Positions 51,738 through 60,677 of a stretch of DNA of 64,000 nt are shown here, piece by piece (positions within the stretch are counted from its first letter, which is position 1; the number at the start of each line of letters is the position of its first letter). Source of the stretch: an uncultured Collinsella sp. (GTDB lineage Bacteria > Actinomycetota > Coriobacteriia > Coriobacteriales > Coriobacteriaceae); contig UQTU01000002.1 of the NCBI GenBank assembly GCA_900544135.1, positions 155,667-219,666 of the forward strand. Reading direction: 5' to 3'. Position numbers and translations under genes: made by a program. Under the pieces are notes generated by a model. That model was not told the DNA's origin and made no database searches. It saw only the letters and a list, made by a program, of their open reading frames with translations.

Positions 51738-54296
51738 TTACTTCCCAAAGACCTCTTCGGCGATACGAGCGCTCTCGGCGGCGTCCTTGGCGTAGTAGTC
51801 CGCGCCGATTTGCTTGGCGTATTCGGGGGTGAGCACGGCGCCGCCCACGATGATCTTGACGCCCGGAACCTCGGCATGGAGCAACTTGATGGTCTCTTCC
51901 ATGGCGACGACCGTGGTGGTCATAAGCGCCGAGAGGCCGACGAGCTTGATGTCACGCTCCTGCACGGTCTTGAGCACCTCTTGCGGGTCGACATCGCGGC
52001 CTAGGTCAAAGACGGTGTAGCCGTAGTTGTCGAGCAGCATCTTGACGATGTTCTTGCCGATATCGTGGATGTCGCCCTTGACGGTGGCCACGCAGATCTT
52101 GCCCTTGTCGGCGATCTCGCCGGCGGGCATCAGGCGCTTGATGGTGTCGAAGCCCACGCGTGCGGCTTCGGCCGAGGCCATGAGTTGCGGCAAGAAGAAC
52201 TTGCCCTGGTCAAAGAGGACGCCCACCTCGTCGAGGGCGGGGATAAAGTGATTGTTGATGAGGTCCATGGCGTCGTGGTCTGCCAGCAGACGCTCGGTCT
52301 CGGCAGCGATCTCGCCTTTGCGGCCCGAGACGACCATGTGGCGGATGGGGTCGTCGTTGCCGTCGGTGCTGGTGACACCAGCGGCGGGCACGGTGTCGGT
52401 CGATGCGGCCTGAGCTGCTGCCGGGTTGGCGGCGATCTTATACGGATCGGTCCAGCCGGCGTAGCGCTCGATATATCCGGTTGAGCCCTCGTCCTCAACG
52501 CTCAGGACGCGATAGCTGTAGACGGTGTCCATAAAGCGCTTGGAGCCCGGGTTCATGATGGGGGCGTCCAGGCCCGCGCCGAAGGCGGCAGCCAAAAAGA
52601 CCGAGCCCAGCAGCGGGCGGGCGGGCAGGCCAAAGCTGATGTTCGACACGCCAAGCGCGCATTTGACGCCTAGGCGCTCCTTGCACAGGGACATGGCGCG
52701 CAGAATCTGCTCGGCCTGGCGTTGATTGGTCGAGGCGGTCATGACCAGGCAGTCGATGAGGATGCGGTCCGGGCCGATGCCGTAGCGGGCGGCCTCGGCC
52801 ACGATGCGCTCGGCGATGGCGAAGCGGGTCTCGGCGGTATCGGGGATGCCGCCTTCGTCGAGCGTAAGGCCGACGACGTTGGTGCCGTAGTGGGCAACCA
52901 ACGGAAAGATCTCATCCATGATCTGCTGCTTGCCATTGACCGAGTTGATGATGGGCTTGCCGGCGTAGCGGCGCACGGCGGCCTCGACGGCCGCGGGGTC
53001 GGTGGAGTCGATCTGCAGCGGCAGCAGCGTGGAGCCCTGGAGCTGCTCGGTCGCCTGTTGGATGATCTTGACCTCGTCGATCTCGGGCAGGCCCACGTTA
53101 ACGTCCAAGATGTCGGCGCCCTGCTCCTGCTGGCTGATGCCCTGGCTCACCACGTAGTCCAGATCGCCGTCGCGCAGGGCCTGCTGCAGGCGCTTTTTGC
53201 CGGTGGGGTTGATGCGCTCGCCGATGACGGCAATCTTGTGGCCGTCGCAGGGAAGGTCCACGACCGTTTGGGCGCTCGTGACCGACATGCTGGGCTTGCG
53301 GCGCCGCGGGCTGGGCGTGTGGTTGTCGATAAGCGTGCGCAAGGCCGCCATGTGCGCCGGCGTGGTGCCGCAGCAGCCGCCCACGACGCTCACGCCGTCG
53401 GCGATCATGCCGGCGACGGCCTCGGCGTACTCGGGTGCCTGGATGTCAAAGACGGTGTTGCCGTCGTCGTCCACGTGGGGGAGTCCCGCGTTTGCCTGCA
53501 CCATGACGGGCTTGTCGGTGACGGTGAGCATGCGCGCGGCGAGTCCTCGGAGCTCGGCCGGGCCCTGGCTGCAGTTGATGCCCAGGACATCGGCGCCGAT
53601 GGCATCGAGCGTGATGGCGGCGACCTCGGGGCTCGTGCCCAGGAAGGTGCGGCCGTCTTCCTCAAAGGTCATGGTGGCAAAAACGGGTAGGTCGGAGTTC
53701 TCGCGGCAGGCGAGGACGGCAGCCTTGATCTCGGCCAGGTCGGTCATGGTTTCGATGATAAAGAGGTCCACGCCCGCAGCGACGCCGGCGCGCACCTCCT
53801 CGGCAAAGAGGTCATAGGCCTCGTCAAAGCTGAGGGTGCCCAGGGGGCGCAGCAGGGCGCCGATGGGGCCGATGTCGCCGGCGACGTAGCGGGCGCCGGC
53901 CTCGCGGGCGCAGGTGACGGCCGCGGCAAAGACGTCTGCCACGGTGGCGGCGCCGTCGAGCTTGTGGGCGTTGGCGCCAAAGGTATTGGCGGTGATCACG
54001 TCACAGCCAGCCTCGACATATTGACGTTGGATATCGGTGATAACCTGGGGCCCCTCAAAGTTGAGCAGCTCGGGCAGAGCGCCCGCCTTCATGCCGGCGG
54101 CCTGCAACATGGTGCCCATGCCGCCGTCAAACAGCAGATGCCCCGTGCCCTCGATGGCCGCACGCAGGCGATCGTCCTTAATGCGCAGATCGTCGATCGT
54201 GCGCGTCTTGTACGTGGCACCGTTGCGACGGGCGGCATCAACGGGTGCCGCCAATGCAGTGCCGTCAGAATCATGAGTGATAAGCGGAGTAAACAT
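51738..54296 (-). CDS. metH: Cobalamin-dependent methionine synthase (no activation domain)
   Basis: The 852-residue enzyme makes methionine from homocysteine using methyl-tetrahydrofolate. Domains in order are: homocysteine-binding (about 45-340, zinc Cys in GINCSQGP and GGCCGTTP), pterin-binding (about 355-610, IGERINPTGKKRL and VGLPEID), cap, and B12-binding (about 700-852, DIHDIGKN). The reactivation domain of E. coli MetH is missing but is encoded as a separate protein by the adjacent upstream gene. An N-terminal extension of about 45 residues precedes the first domain. The ribosome site is TTAGGAG. Confidence 0.94.
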   Translation of the reverse strand: MFTPLITHDSDGTALAAPVDAARRNGATYKTRTIDDLRIKDDRLRAAIEGTGHLLFDGGMGTMLQAAGMKAGALPELLNFEGPQVITDIQRQYVEAGCDVITANTFGANAHKLDGAATVADVFAAAVTCAREAGARYVAGDIGPIGALLRPLGTLSFDEAYDLFAEEVRAGVAAGVDLFIIETMTDLAEIKAAVLACRENSDLPVFATMTFEEDGRTFLGTSPEVAAITLDAIGADVLGINCSQGPAELRGLAARMLTVTDKPVMVQANAGLPHVDDDGNTVFDIQAPEYAEAVAGMIADGVSVVGGCCGTTPAHMAALRTLIDNHTPSPRRRKPSMSVTSAQTVVDLPCDGHKIAVIGERINPTGKKRLQQALRDGDLDYVVSQGISQQEQGADILDVNVGLPEIDEVKIIQQATEQLQGSTLLPLQIDSTDPAAVEAAVRRYAGKPIINSVNGKQQIMDEIFPLVAHYGTNVVGLTLDEGGIPDTAETRFAIAERIVAEAARYGIGPDRILIDCLVMTASTNQRQAEQILRAMSLCKERLGVKCALGVSNISFGLPARPLLGSVFLAAAFGAGLDAPIMNPGSKRFMDTVYSYRVLSVEDEGSTGYIERYAGWTDPYKIAANPAAAQAASTDTVPAAGVTSTDGNDDPIRHMVVSGRKGEIAAETERLLADHDAMDLINNHFIPALDEVGVLFDQGKFFLPQLMASAEAARVGFDTIKRLMPAGEIADKGKICVATVKGDIHDIGKNIVKMLLDNYGYTVFDLGRDVDPQEVLKTVQERDIKLVGLSALMTTTVVAMEETIKLLHAEVPGVKIIVGGAVLTPEYAKQIGADYYAKDAAESARIAEEVFGK

Positions 54297-54305
54297 CGAG
54301 GGCTC

Positions 54306-55094
54306 CTAATGGCTGGAATAGCAGGTGGTGTGGGCGGCGCGGAAGCGGCAGTTCTCGCGCATGCGGCAGATATTGCAGGTGGGGAGACTCTGGGCGTCGT
54401 GGACTTCGCCGTCGAACAGGCCGATCACCGCGGTCACGCTTTTGGTGGGCATAAGCAGGCTGGTGGGCGTGACGGTCAGGCCGATGAGCCGCGTGGCGTT
54501 GAGCGCATTGACGATCGAGCGCTGGGCCGAGAGCGGGCAGTCGCCGTAGCCGGGACTAAAGCGCCAGTTGCCGGCGAGTCCGTGTGCGGCGGCTGCAGCC
54601 TTGACCTGCTGGTCCATCTGCTCGACGGCGGCTTCCACATAGGCAGAGCAGGCGGCGTCGAGCACGGCGCCCTCCAGGGGATGTTGGGCTCCCGTGGTGC
54701 GCAGGCGACGCTCGGCGTCCATGCCGAGGGTGCATGCCATGAGCGCGGCAAAGCGGGCATCTTTGAGATGTCGATAGATATCGCGACCGCGCAGCTCAAC
54801 GTTGGTGCCGACCAAGCGAATGCAAGGCTCACTTTGTTCGTCCACGCCCGTGGCATCGACGGCAAACACGCGGCGCACGCCACGGGGCTCAATGTCCAGT
54901 TCCAGACGTTCAACGACAAGCTCAATACGTCGTGACAGTTCGGGCTCAATCTGCTGACCGCCGTAACCCAGATACCGCAGCATCTCGGCACGGTCGACAC
55001 GGGGATGGTGCGCAGCATCGACACGGTAAAGCGCCGGCGACGCAAGGTCGGCCGGCACTTCGACAGCGGTTGTATCGATGTGCGGTTTTTCCAT
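54306..55094 (-). CDS. Methionine synthase activation-domain-like protein
   Basis: The 262-residue protein resembles the stand-alone MetH reactivation module: EMLRYLGYGGQQI near the N-terminus, GAVLDAACSAYVEAAVEQM, and FSPGYGDCPLSAQRSIVNALNATRLIGLTVTPTSLLMPTKSVTAVIGL, the signature of the AdoMet-binding region. A four-Cys ending (PTCNICRMRENCRF) is typical of the free-standing form. It should reductively remethylate inactive cob(II)alamin on MetH. The start overlaps the metF stop by one base, and metH begins 9 nt after its stop, so all three work as one operon. Confidence 0.88.
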   Translation of the reverse strand: MEKPHIDTTAVEVPADLASPALYRVDAAHHPRVDRAEMLRYLGYGGQQIEPELSRRIELVVERLELDIEPRGVRRVFAVDATGVDEQSEPCIRLVGTNVELRGRDIYRHLKDARFAALMACTLGMDAERRLRTTGAQHPLEGAVLDAACSAYVEAAVEQMDQQVKAAAAAHGLAGNWRFSPGYGDCPLSAQRSIVNALNATRLIGLTVTPTSLLMPTKSVTAVIGLFDGEVHDAQSLPTCNICRMRENCRFRAAHTTCYSSH

Positions 55095-55966
55095 TACCCC
55101 AGGCGCTCCATAATGGTCGCGGCGATCGCAGGACGGTTCATAGTGTACAGGTGCAGGCCGTCGGCGCCGTGCTCCTTGAGGTCGCAAAGCTGGCGGGCGG
55201 CATAATCTACACCGGCTGCCTGCAGGCTCTCGGGGTCGTTCTCGTACTTGGCGAGAATCTTGATGACGGGGGAGGGCAGCGACGCGCCGCACATAAAGAC
55301 CATGCGGCTGATCTGCGACTTGCCCATAAACGGCATGATGCCCGCGGTAATGGGCACGGTGATACCGGCCTTGTCGGCAAGCTCGCGGAAGCGGTAGAAG
55401 CACTCGTTATCAAAGAAGAGCTGCGTCACAAAGAAGCTTGCGCCGGCGTCCTGCTTTTGCTTGAGGTATTCGACCGAGAGGTTGAGATCCTCACAGGCAA
55501 TGTGGCCCTCGGGGTAGGCCGCGGCGCCCACGCAAAAGCCGGCGTCGATGAGCTCGGGGATGAGGTCGCGGGCGTAGGCGTAGTCGGAGGCGGGCTTGTC
55601 GTCCTCGGTCGCGCCGGCAGGGAGATCGCCGCGCAGGGCCAGGATGTTTTCCACGCCGGCGGTGCGGTACTCATCGATCTTGGCGGCGATATCGGCATGC
55701 GACCGGCCCACGCAGGTAAGGTGTGCCACCGAGGGTGTATCGAATTCGCTCGTAATCATATGCGCGATGGGGGCGGTGGTGGCACCGTTGCCCGAGCCGC
55801 CGGCCGAGCAAGTAACTGAGACAAAGCTCGGCGAAAGCTTGCACAGGTTGCCCGCCACCTCGCGAGCCGTGTCGAGGGTAAGCTCGCCCTTGGGCGGGAA
55901 CATCTCAAACGAAACGGGTGCGGTGCCCTGGGATGCTGCCTGCTTAAAAACCTCGTCGACGCGCAT
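55094..55966 (-). CDS. metF: 5,10-methylenetetrahydrofolate reductase
   Basis: The 290-residue flavoenzyme makes methyl-tetrahydrofolate for MetH. It has the opening PVSFEMFPPKG, the folate loop HLTCVGRSHADI, LALRGDLP, and FVTQLFFDNECFYRF. The start at 55966 follows TAGAGGAGC; the ATG at 56032 has none. It is the first gene of the metF / activation / metH operon. No cobalamin or SAM riboswitch was recognised upstream. Confidence 0.94.
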   Translation of the reverse strand: MRVDEVFKQAASQGTAPVSFEMFPPKGELTLDTAREVAGNLCKLSPSFVSVTCSAGGSGNGATTAPIAHMITSEFDTPSVAHLTCVGRSHADIAAKIDEYRTAGVENILALRGDLPAGATEDDKPASDYAYARDLIPELIDAGFCVGAAAYPEGHIACEDLNLSVEYLKQKQDAGASFFVTQLFFDNECFYRFRELADKAGITVPITAGIMPFMGKSQISRMVFMCGASLPSPVIKILAKYENDPESLQAAGVDYAARQLCDLKEHGADGLHLYTMNRPAIAATIMERLG

Positions 55967-56103
55967 ATCGTGCTCCTCTAGATACGTAATAGTGTGATGT
56001 GTTGTAAGGATTCTACAGCACCACTGTGTCACGGTGGAGTTTCACTCGCTATTTGGGGATACCAATCAAAGATGCCTTGCTATCGGCATTCCCTATAACA
56101 TGG

Positions 56104-56182
56104 CGGTCAATCTAAGATGGGGCAGTAAAGACTGGTATCTGATGTGAAATACCAGTTAATAGAGCCCCATCCCAAATTGACT
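56104..56182. other. Multi-stem imperfect palindrome
   Basis: Three nested paired segments: TCAAT/ATTGA (outer), GATGGGGC/GCCCCATC (middle), ACTGGTAT/ATACCAGT (inner), separated by symmetric unpaired stretches. It could be a structured RNA or an operator. Confidence 0.55.
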
Positions 56183-56297
56183 ACCCTTAAATCATGGGGA
56201 AAGGTCTGCAATTTATACAGTTGATTGGCTGTTAAGGGTGGCAATGCCGCTGCGATGCGGTAACCTCAATGATTGGTTTCGCGACAGCAACATAACG

Positions 56298-56314
56298 GTA
56301 ATGTTGCGGAAACA
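56298..56314 (+). promoter_or_regulatory. Putative GlnR-type box upstream of glnN
   Basis: GTAAT-N6-GAAAC, 80 nt before the start. It shares TGCGGAAACA with the box upstream of glnA (854-870) at the same register. Confidence 0.5.
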
Positions 56315-56392
56315 CGGCGAGTCTAAGCTATGACTCGTTCGTTAGTAATCAACACCGCTTCTCACGCGGTGCCGATACGAAGGGAGTTCCGT

Positions 56393-58480
56393 ATGGCCGA
56401 ACTTACTGACCGCTTCGGGACCATGGTGTTCTCGGAGGAAGTCATGAAGGACTACCTCCCCAAGGACATTTGGAAGCGCCTTGCTGCAACCCTCGAGGAC
56501 GGTGAGCCGCTCGACCTGGATGTGGCCAACGCTGTTGCTCACGCTATGAAGGTCTGGGCCATCTCCAAGGGCGCTACGCACTACGCGCACTGGTTCCAGC
56601 CGCTTTCGGGCATTACTTCCGAGAAGCACGATAGCTTCCTCGAGCCCAACCACGACGGCACCGCCATTACCAAGTTTACGGGCAAGAACCTCATCCAGGG
56701 CGAGCCCGATGCTTCCAGCTTCCCCAACGGCGGCCTGCGCGCCACCTTCGAGGCCCGTGGCTACACCGCTTGGGATCCCACCAGCCCCGCCTTTATCAAG
56801 GACGATGTCCTGTGCATCCCCACGGCTTTCTGCTCCTACACGGGCGAGGCCCTGGACAAGAAGACCCCGTTGCTGCGCTCCATGACCGCGCTCTCGCGTG
56901 AGTCCAAGCGCGTTCTGGCGCTGTTTGGCAAGACCCCCAGGAAGGTCGTTCCTTCCGTAGGCGACGAGCAGGAGTACTTCCTGATCAAGAAGGACGCCTA
57001 CCGCAAGCGCAAGGACCTGGTCATCACCGGCCGCACGCTCTTTGGTGCCGCTCCCTGTAAGGGTCAGGAGCTCGAGGAGCACTACTTTGGCGCAATCCGT
57101 CCCACCGTCTCGTCCTATATGAAGGACCTGGACAACGAGCTGTGGGCGCTCGGCATTCCCGCCAAGACCAAGCACAACGAGGTTGCCCCCTGCCAGCATG
57201 AGCTCGCCCCCGTCTACGGCGAGGTCAACGAGGCCATCGACCAGAACCTGGTCATGATGGAGAAGATGAAGCTCATCGCCTCCCGCCACGACCTGGTCTG
57301 CCTGCTGCACGAGAAGCCGTTCGAGGGCATCAATGGTTCGGGCAAGCACAACAACTGGTCGCTCGGCACCGAGTCCGAGAATCTGCTCGATCCGGGTGAC
57401 ACCCCGCTCGACAACCTGCAGTTCATCGTCTTCCTCACCGCGGTGATCGAGGCCGTCGATAACTATCAGGAGCTCCTGCGTGCCTCTGTTGCCTCGGCCG
57501 GCAACGACCATCGTCTGGGCGCCAACGAGGCTCCTCCGGCGATCATGTCCATCTTCCTGGGCGACCAGCTTACCGAGGTCGTCGAGAAGATCATCGACGG
57601 CAAGGCTTCCGTCCATGCCACGCGCGGCGTGCTCGACCTGGGCGCCGACACCCTGCCCAAGCTGATGCAGGACAACACCGACCGCAACCGCACCTCTCCG
57701 TTCGCCTTTACCGGCAACAAGTTTGAGTTCCGTGCCTGCGGCTCCGAGCAGAACGTCTCCGACTCCAACCTGGTGCTCGATGCCGCCGTGGCCAAGTCGC
57801 TCAAGTCCTTTGCCGACGCGCTCGAGGGCATGCCCGAGGACAAGTTCCAGGACGCCGCGCTCGAGTACTGCAAGAAGGTCCTGACCGATCATCAGCGCAT
57901 CCTGTTCTCCGGCGACGGTTACTCCGAGGAGTGGCCCGTCGAGGCCGAGAAGCGCGGCCTTGCTAACAACAAGACCACGGCCGACGCTCTGCCCGCCTTT
58001 GTTTCCGATAAGGCCATTGCGCTCTTTGAGGAGACGGGTGTCCTGACCCGCGCCGAGGCCCAGTGCCGCTATGACTGCAAGCTCGAGAAGTACAACAAGC
58101 TCATGAACATCGAGGCTACCACGATGGTTCGCGAGGCGCGTCGTACCTATCGCCCGGTCATTACCGCCTATGCCACCAAGGTCGCTAAGGGCCTTGAGAC
58201 TATTCGTGCCGCCGGTGCTGAGGCCGCCATGCAGTGCGAGCAGAACACGCTCAACAAGCTCTGCAACGGTATCACCGCCATCAACGACTCCATCAAGGCG
58301 CTCGACGCCGTACATCAGAAGGCCGAGGCTCTCGATGGCCAGGAGCAGGCCAACGTATACGCGCACGAGGTCGTTCCCGCTATGGATACGCTGCGTGCCG
58401 CCGTGGACGCAATGGAGGAGATCGTGGCCGCCGACTACTGGCCGGTTCCGACCTACGACGACATTCTGTTCTACGTGTAG
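56393..58480 (+). CDS. glnN: Type III glutamine synthetase
   Basis: The 695-residue enzyme is a GSIII, the long form known from Bacteroides, cyanobacteria and some gut bacteria. Features are HYAHWFQPLSGITSEKHDSF, KNLIQGEPDASSFPNGGLRATFEARGYTAWDP, EVAPCQHELAP, and GSGKHNNWS with the ATP-site stretch. It catalyses the same reaction as glnA at 935 but by a distinct subfamily. The start at 56393 follows GAAGGGAG. It is monocistronic with a terminator at 58510. A shared upstream box suggests joint nitrogen control with glnA. Confidence 0.95.
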   Translation: MAELTDRFGTMVFSEEVMKDYLPKDIWKRLAATLEDGEPLDLDVANAVAHAMKVWAISKGATHYAHWFQPLSGITSEKHDSFLEPNHDGTAITKFTGKNLIQGEPDASSFPNGGLRATFEARGYTAWDPTSPAFIKDDVLCIPTAFCSYTGEALDKKTPLLRSMTALSRESKRVLALFGKTPRKVVPSVGDEQEYFLIKKDAYRKRKDLVITGRTLFGAAPCKGQELEEHYFGAIRPTVSSYMKDLDNELWALGIPAKTKHNEVAPCQHELAPVYGEVNEAIDQNLVMMEKMKLIASRHDLVCLLHEKPFEGINGSGKHNNWSLGTESENLLDPGDTPLDNLQFIVFLTAVIEAVDNYQELLRASVASAGNDHRLGANEAPPAIMSIFLGDQLTEVVEKIIDGKASVHATRGVLDLGADTLPKLMQDNTDRNRTSPFAFTGNKFEFRACGSEQNVSDSNLVLDAAVAKSLKSFADALEGMPEDKFQDAALEYCKKVLTDHQRILFSGDGYSEEWPVEAEKRGLANNKTTADALPAFVSDKAIALFEETGVLTRAEAQCRYDCKLEKYNKLMNIEATTMVREARRTYRPVITAYATKVAKGLETIRAAGAEAAMQCEQNTLNKLCNGITAINDSIKALDAVHQKAEALDGQEQANVYAHEVVPAMDTLRAAVDAMEEIVAADYWPVPTYDDILFYV

Positions 58481-58509
58481 AACGTAACCGACATATCGTC
58501 ACGGTATTG

Positions 58510-58548
58510 AGCCGGGGTCCGCATCGCGCGGGCCCCGGCTATTTGTTT
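58510..58548 (+). terminator. Terminator of glnN
   Basis: Stem AGCCGGGGTCCGC with GCGGGCCCCGGCT, then ATTTGTTT. Confidence 0.8.
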
Positions 58549-58603
58549 GCGAAGGACGCTTTGGATCCCGCTTTGCAACTGATTCGCCCACGCAATAAGG
58601 GGT

Positions 58604-58824
58604 CGTGGGCAAAAAACGTCAAATATGAGTACTGTCACAAGCCCTGTAGCATTATCTTTTTGCAAAATATGCAGTGTTACGCAACATATGTCCAAGTACT
58701 TAGCTGATAAATGCCTGCAATTCCTCCGCCATAGGACGCCTTGTGTCCAAATCGCCTTCTGATGGCATGAAATCGCTGTTACTAAATTGGTAACAGTACT
58801 CATATTTGCTATTTTTTGTCCACG
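58604..58824. mobile_element. MITE-like element with 35-bp terminal inverted repeats
   Basis: Arms 58604-58638 and 58790-58824 are inverted repeats matching at 30 of 35 positions, with the conserved part CAAATATGAGTACTG. The 221-bp, AT-rich interior has no gene. The right arm contains its own hairpin (CTGTTAC-N7-GTAACAG). It sits between glnN and the tRNA remnant and makes up much of the 528-nt gene-free stretch. Confidence 0.65.
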
Positions 58825-58852
58825 GGCCCTTGGATGACAGTGTGATTTTATG

Positions 58853-58883
58853 CCTTCGGGGTTCGAATCCCGGCGTATGGGTA
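58853..58883 (+). other. tRNA 3'-end remnant, probable prophage attachment site
   Basis: CGGGG-TTCGAAT-CCCGG is a tRNA T-arm with one mismatch, followed by a 7-nt acceptor-like strand CGTATGG. No matching 5' half (CCATACG) lies within 150 nt upstream. Phages that integrate in tRNA genes leave such a 3' fragment at one end. Phage genes begin right after it. Confidence 0.6.
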
Positions 58884-58916
58884 GCAAAAAGCCCGTCACC
58901 GCGGGGGTAACGGGCT
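58884..58916 (-). terminator. Terminator of the prophage lysis module
   Basis: On the minus strand GCCCGTTACC pairs with GGTGACGGGC (one mismatch) around a GC loop and is followed by TTTTT. Confidence 0.8.
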
Positions 58917-59008
58917 TCTCGTTTCAAATGGTGCCCCGTTTGCAAGAATACTCGAACGATGATGACCGTCGTGAACGGGGCGGTCTACCTCATGATGCCG
59001 AGAGCGGC

Positions 59009-60067
59009 CTAGATCTTGAGCACCTGACCGGGATAGATGACGTTCGGGTTGCTGATGCCGTTCTTGGCTGCGATGGCCTGATAGGTGGTGCCGAACTTGG
59101 CGGCGATTCCGGAGAGCGTGTCGCCGCTCTTCACGGTGTAAGTGGTCGCCTTGTCCTTGCCGTTGATGATGTTCTGCGCCTCCTGATACTTGCCGCCGCA
59201 CGCCTCGATGACGGTCTTCCGCACCGGGTTGTTGCCGTACTTCCCGGCGTTGATCCACTCGGCGAGCGTGGAAGCGGAGGCGTTGTGCGTGTCGTTGATG
59301 AAACCCTGAACCTCGTTGTATCGGCTGCCGCAGTAGTCCTTGCGGGCGTCGTCGTTGATGTTGTTCGTGACGATGTGGTAAACGAGGTCGAGCGTGGAGC
59401 CGAACGGCGCGGAGTCCGCCGGCTTGGACGGGGACGGCGCAGGGGTCGAGGTGCTGCCGCCGGGGTTGGCGTACTTCTTCCACGCCGCAGCGTCCATGTA
59501 CGCCTTGTTCAGGTCGAGGTTGCCGCTGTAACCGGAGAGGCGACCGCACGAGCTGTACTGGCGGATGGCGCAGCTATACGTGCCCTCGTTCCAAGGCGCG
59601 TCCTGATAGCCGGTCGCGTTCATGTTGGCGTACTGGGCAATCCACAGGGCGCAGTTGAGTGCGTCCGCAACGGGCTTCACCTTGGCCATGCGGCTCTGCT
59701 GCACGTAGATGATGGGAGGGATGCCGGTGCGGTCGATGACGCGCTGTGCGACCTGACGCAGGTAGTCCTCGTTGCCCCATGCGGCGTTCTGCTGGCTCTC
59801 CCAGTCGAGGCACAGGACGCCCTTGCCGATCCAGTTCTTGATGTTGTCGATGAAGAAGTCGGCCTCGCCGATAGCGCCGGAACCGTCGATGTAGTGATAT
59901 ACGCCGAAAAGCTTGCCACGAGCGCGGGCCTGCTCGACCTGACGCGCGCAGTCCGGGGAGACGTAGGTCTTGCCCTGCGTGGCCTTGGCGATGATGAAGT
60001 CATAGGGAACGGCGTCGAGGTTGATGCCGTTCTGCCAGTTGCTGATGTCGATACCGTTCATGGACAT
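59009..60067 (-). CDS. Phage endolysin: GH25 lysozyme with C-terminal LysM
   Basis: The 352-residue enzyme has a GH25 muramidase domain (about 3-185: GIDISNWQNGINL, DFIIAKATQGKTYV, LCLDWES with catalytic acids). A Pro/Ser linker, two related helical repeats (NDDARKDYCGSRYNEVQGFIN and NPVRKTVIEACGGKYQEAQNIIN) and a LysM domain (YTVKSGDTLSGIAAKFG) follow. It cuts peptidoglycan at the end of phage growth. The start at 60067 follows GGAAGGGGC and lies just after the upstream stop. It is the last gene of the lysis module. Confidence 0.92.
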   Translation of the reverse strand: MSMNGIDISNWQNGINLDAVPYDFIIAKATQGKTYVSPDCARQVEQARARGKLFGVYHYIDGSGAIGEADFFIDNIKNWIGKGVLCLDWESQQNAAWGNEDYLRQVAQRVIDRTGIPPIIYVQQSRMAKVKPVADALNCALWIAQYANMNATGYQDAPWNEGTYSCAIRQYSSCGRLSGYSGNLDLNKAYMDAAAWKKYANPGGSTSTPAPSPSKPADSAPFGSTLDLVYHIVTNNINDDARKDYCGSRYNEVQGFINDTHNASASTLAEWINAGKYGNNPVRKTVIEACGGKYQEAQNIINGKDKATTYTVKSGDTLSGIAAKFGTTYQAIAAKNGISNPNVIYPGQVLKI

Positions 60068-60069
60068 TT

Positions 60070-60639
60070 CTAGCCCCTTCCGATCGAGATGAAGTAGTCC
60101 CAAGCGACGGCGTTGAACTCGTCGTAGTCGAGTGCGACGGGATACGCCTCGCACGGGTCGTGGATTGTGATGTGGCCGTAAAGGTTCTCCGTTATGAGCA
60201 CCACGTGGCCGCCGTACTCGCGCCCGTCCTCGTGGAGCGCGCCCTCCATGGTTCCGAACACCAGACGCCCGGCGGCGGACTCCTCAAGCGCGCGCTCGCG
60301 ATCCTCGTAGAGAACCGTGTAGTTGAGCGTCGGGTCTTGCTTCGCCATCCACTCGCAGAAGCCGGGCATGTAGTTCTGCCCGTCCTGAACGTAGTCGTTG
60401 CCCACGAGGTTGAGCAGCATGGCGGGCGTGCACGTCTCACCGGAAAGCCTCTCCCATGCCATGGCGGCGCACGTGAGGCCGCAGCCGCTCGTTGCGAGGT
60501 CTGCGCCGGCGTAGGGAAGCCCGCCCCACCGCTCGTCCGTCTGCATGTGGAGCGGGACTTGCGGCTCGGCGGGCGTGTCGTACACCACGGGAAGCTGCTC
60601 CGGCTCCTCCTTGACGGGCTGCGGCTGAGTCCAGACCAC
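60070..60639 (-). CDS. C39-like cysteine peptidase of the lysis module (start uncertain)
   Basis: The peptidase core has the Cys in SGCGLTCAAM, His in GGHVVLI and Asp in HDPCE, as in C39_2-type domains; it may cut peptide cross-links. The given GTG start (60639) leaves a 189-residue soluble protein. The same frame reads upstream through a perfect membrane helix (ALLLVALFLFGALVVW), right behind the holin stop, but has no start codon there. The protein may therefore be made by reinitiation from a rare codon or by a -1 shift from the holin frame. The stop precedes the endolysin start by 2 nt. Confidence 0.65.
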   Translation of the reverse strand: MVWTQPQPVKEEPEQLPVVYDTPAEPQVPLHMQTDERWGGLPYAGADLATSGCGLTCAAMAWERLSGETCTPAMLLNLVGNDYVQDGQNYMPGFCEWMAKQDPTLNYTVLYEDRERALEESAAGRLVFGTMEGALHEDGREYGGHVVLITENLYGHITIHDPCEAYPVALDYDEFNAVAWDYFISIGRG

Positions 60640-60677
60640 GAGCGCGCCGAAGAGGAACAGGGCGACGAGAAGGAGCG

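Larger units (their letters stand above)
55967..56392. other. Divergent intergenic region between metF and glnN
   Basis: 426 nt, fairly AT-rich, holding divergent control signals. It includes a 79-bp imperfect palindrome (56104-56182) and a GlnR-like box (56298-56314). No gene is seen. Confidence 0.7.

Noticed and set aside
55967..56100. Cobalamin or SAM riboswitch upstream of metF
   Set aside because: No conserved box of either class was found in the short leader.
56263..56290. A second GlnR half-site pair (GTAAC...) upstream of glnN
   Set aside because: The second half (GATTG) is a poor match and the spacing to the better box is out of phase with known tandem sites.
58810..58883. A complete tRNA gene ending at 58883
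   Set aside because: Only the T-arm and 3' acceptor strand are present; no 5' acceptor strand CCATACG, D-arm or anticodon arm can be formed upstream.
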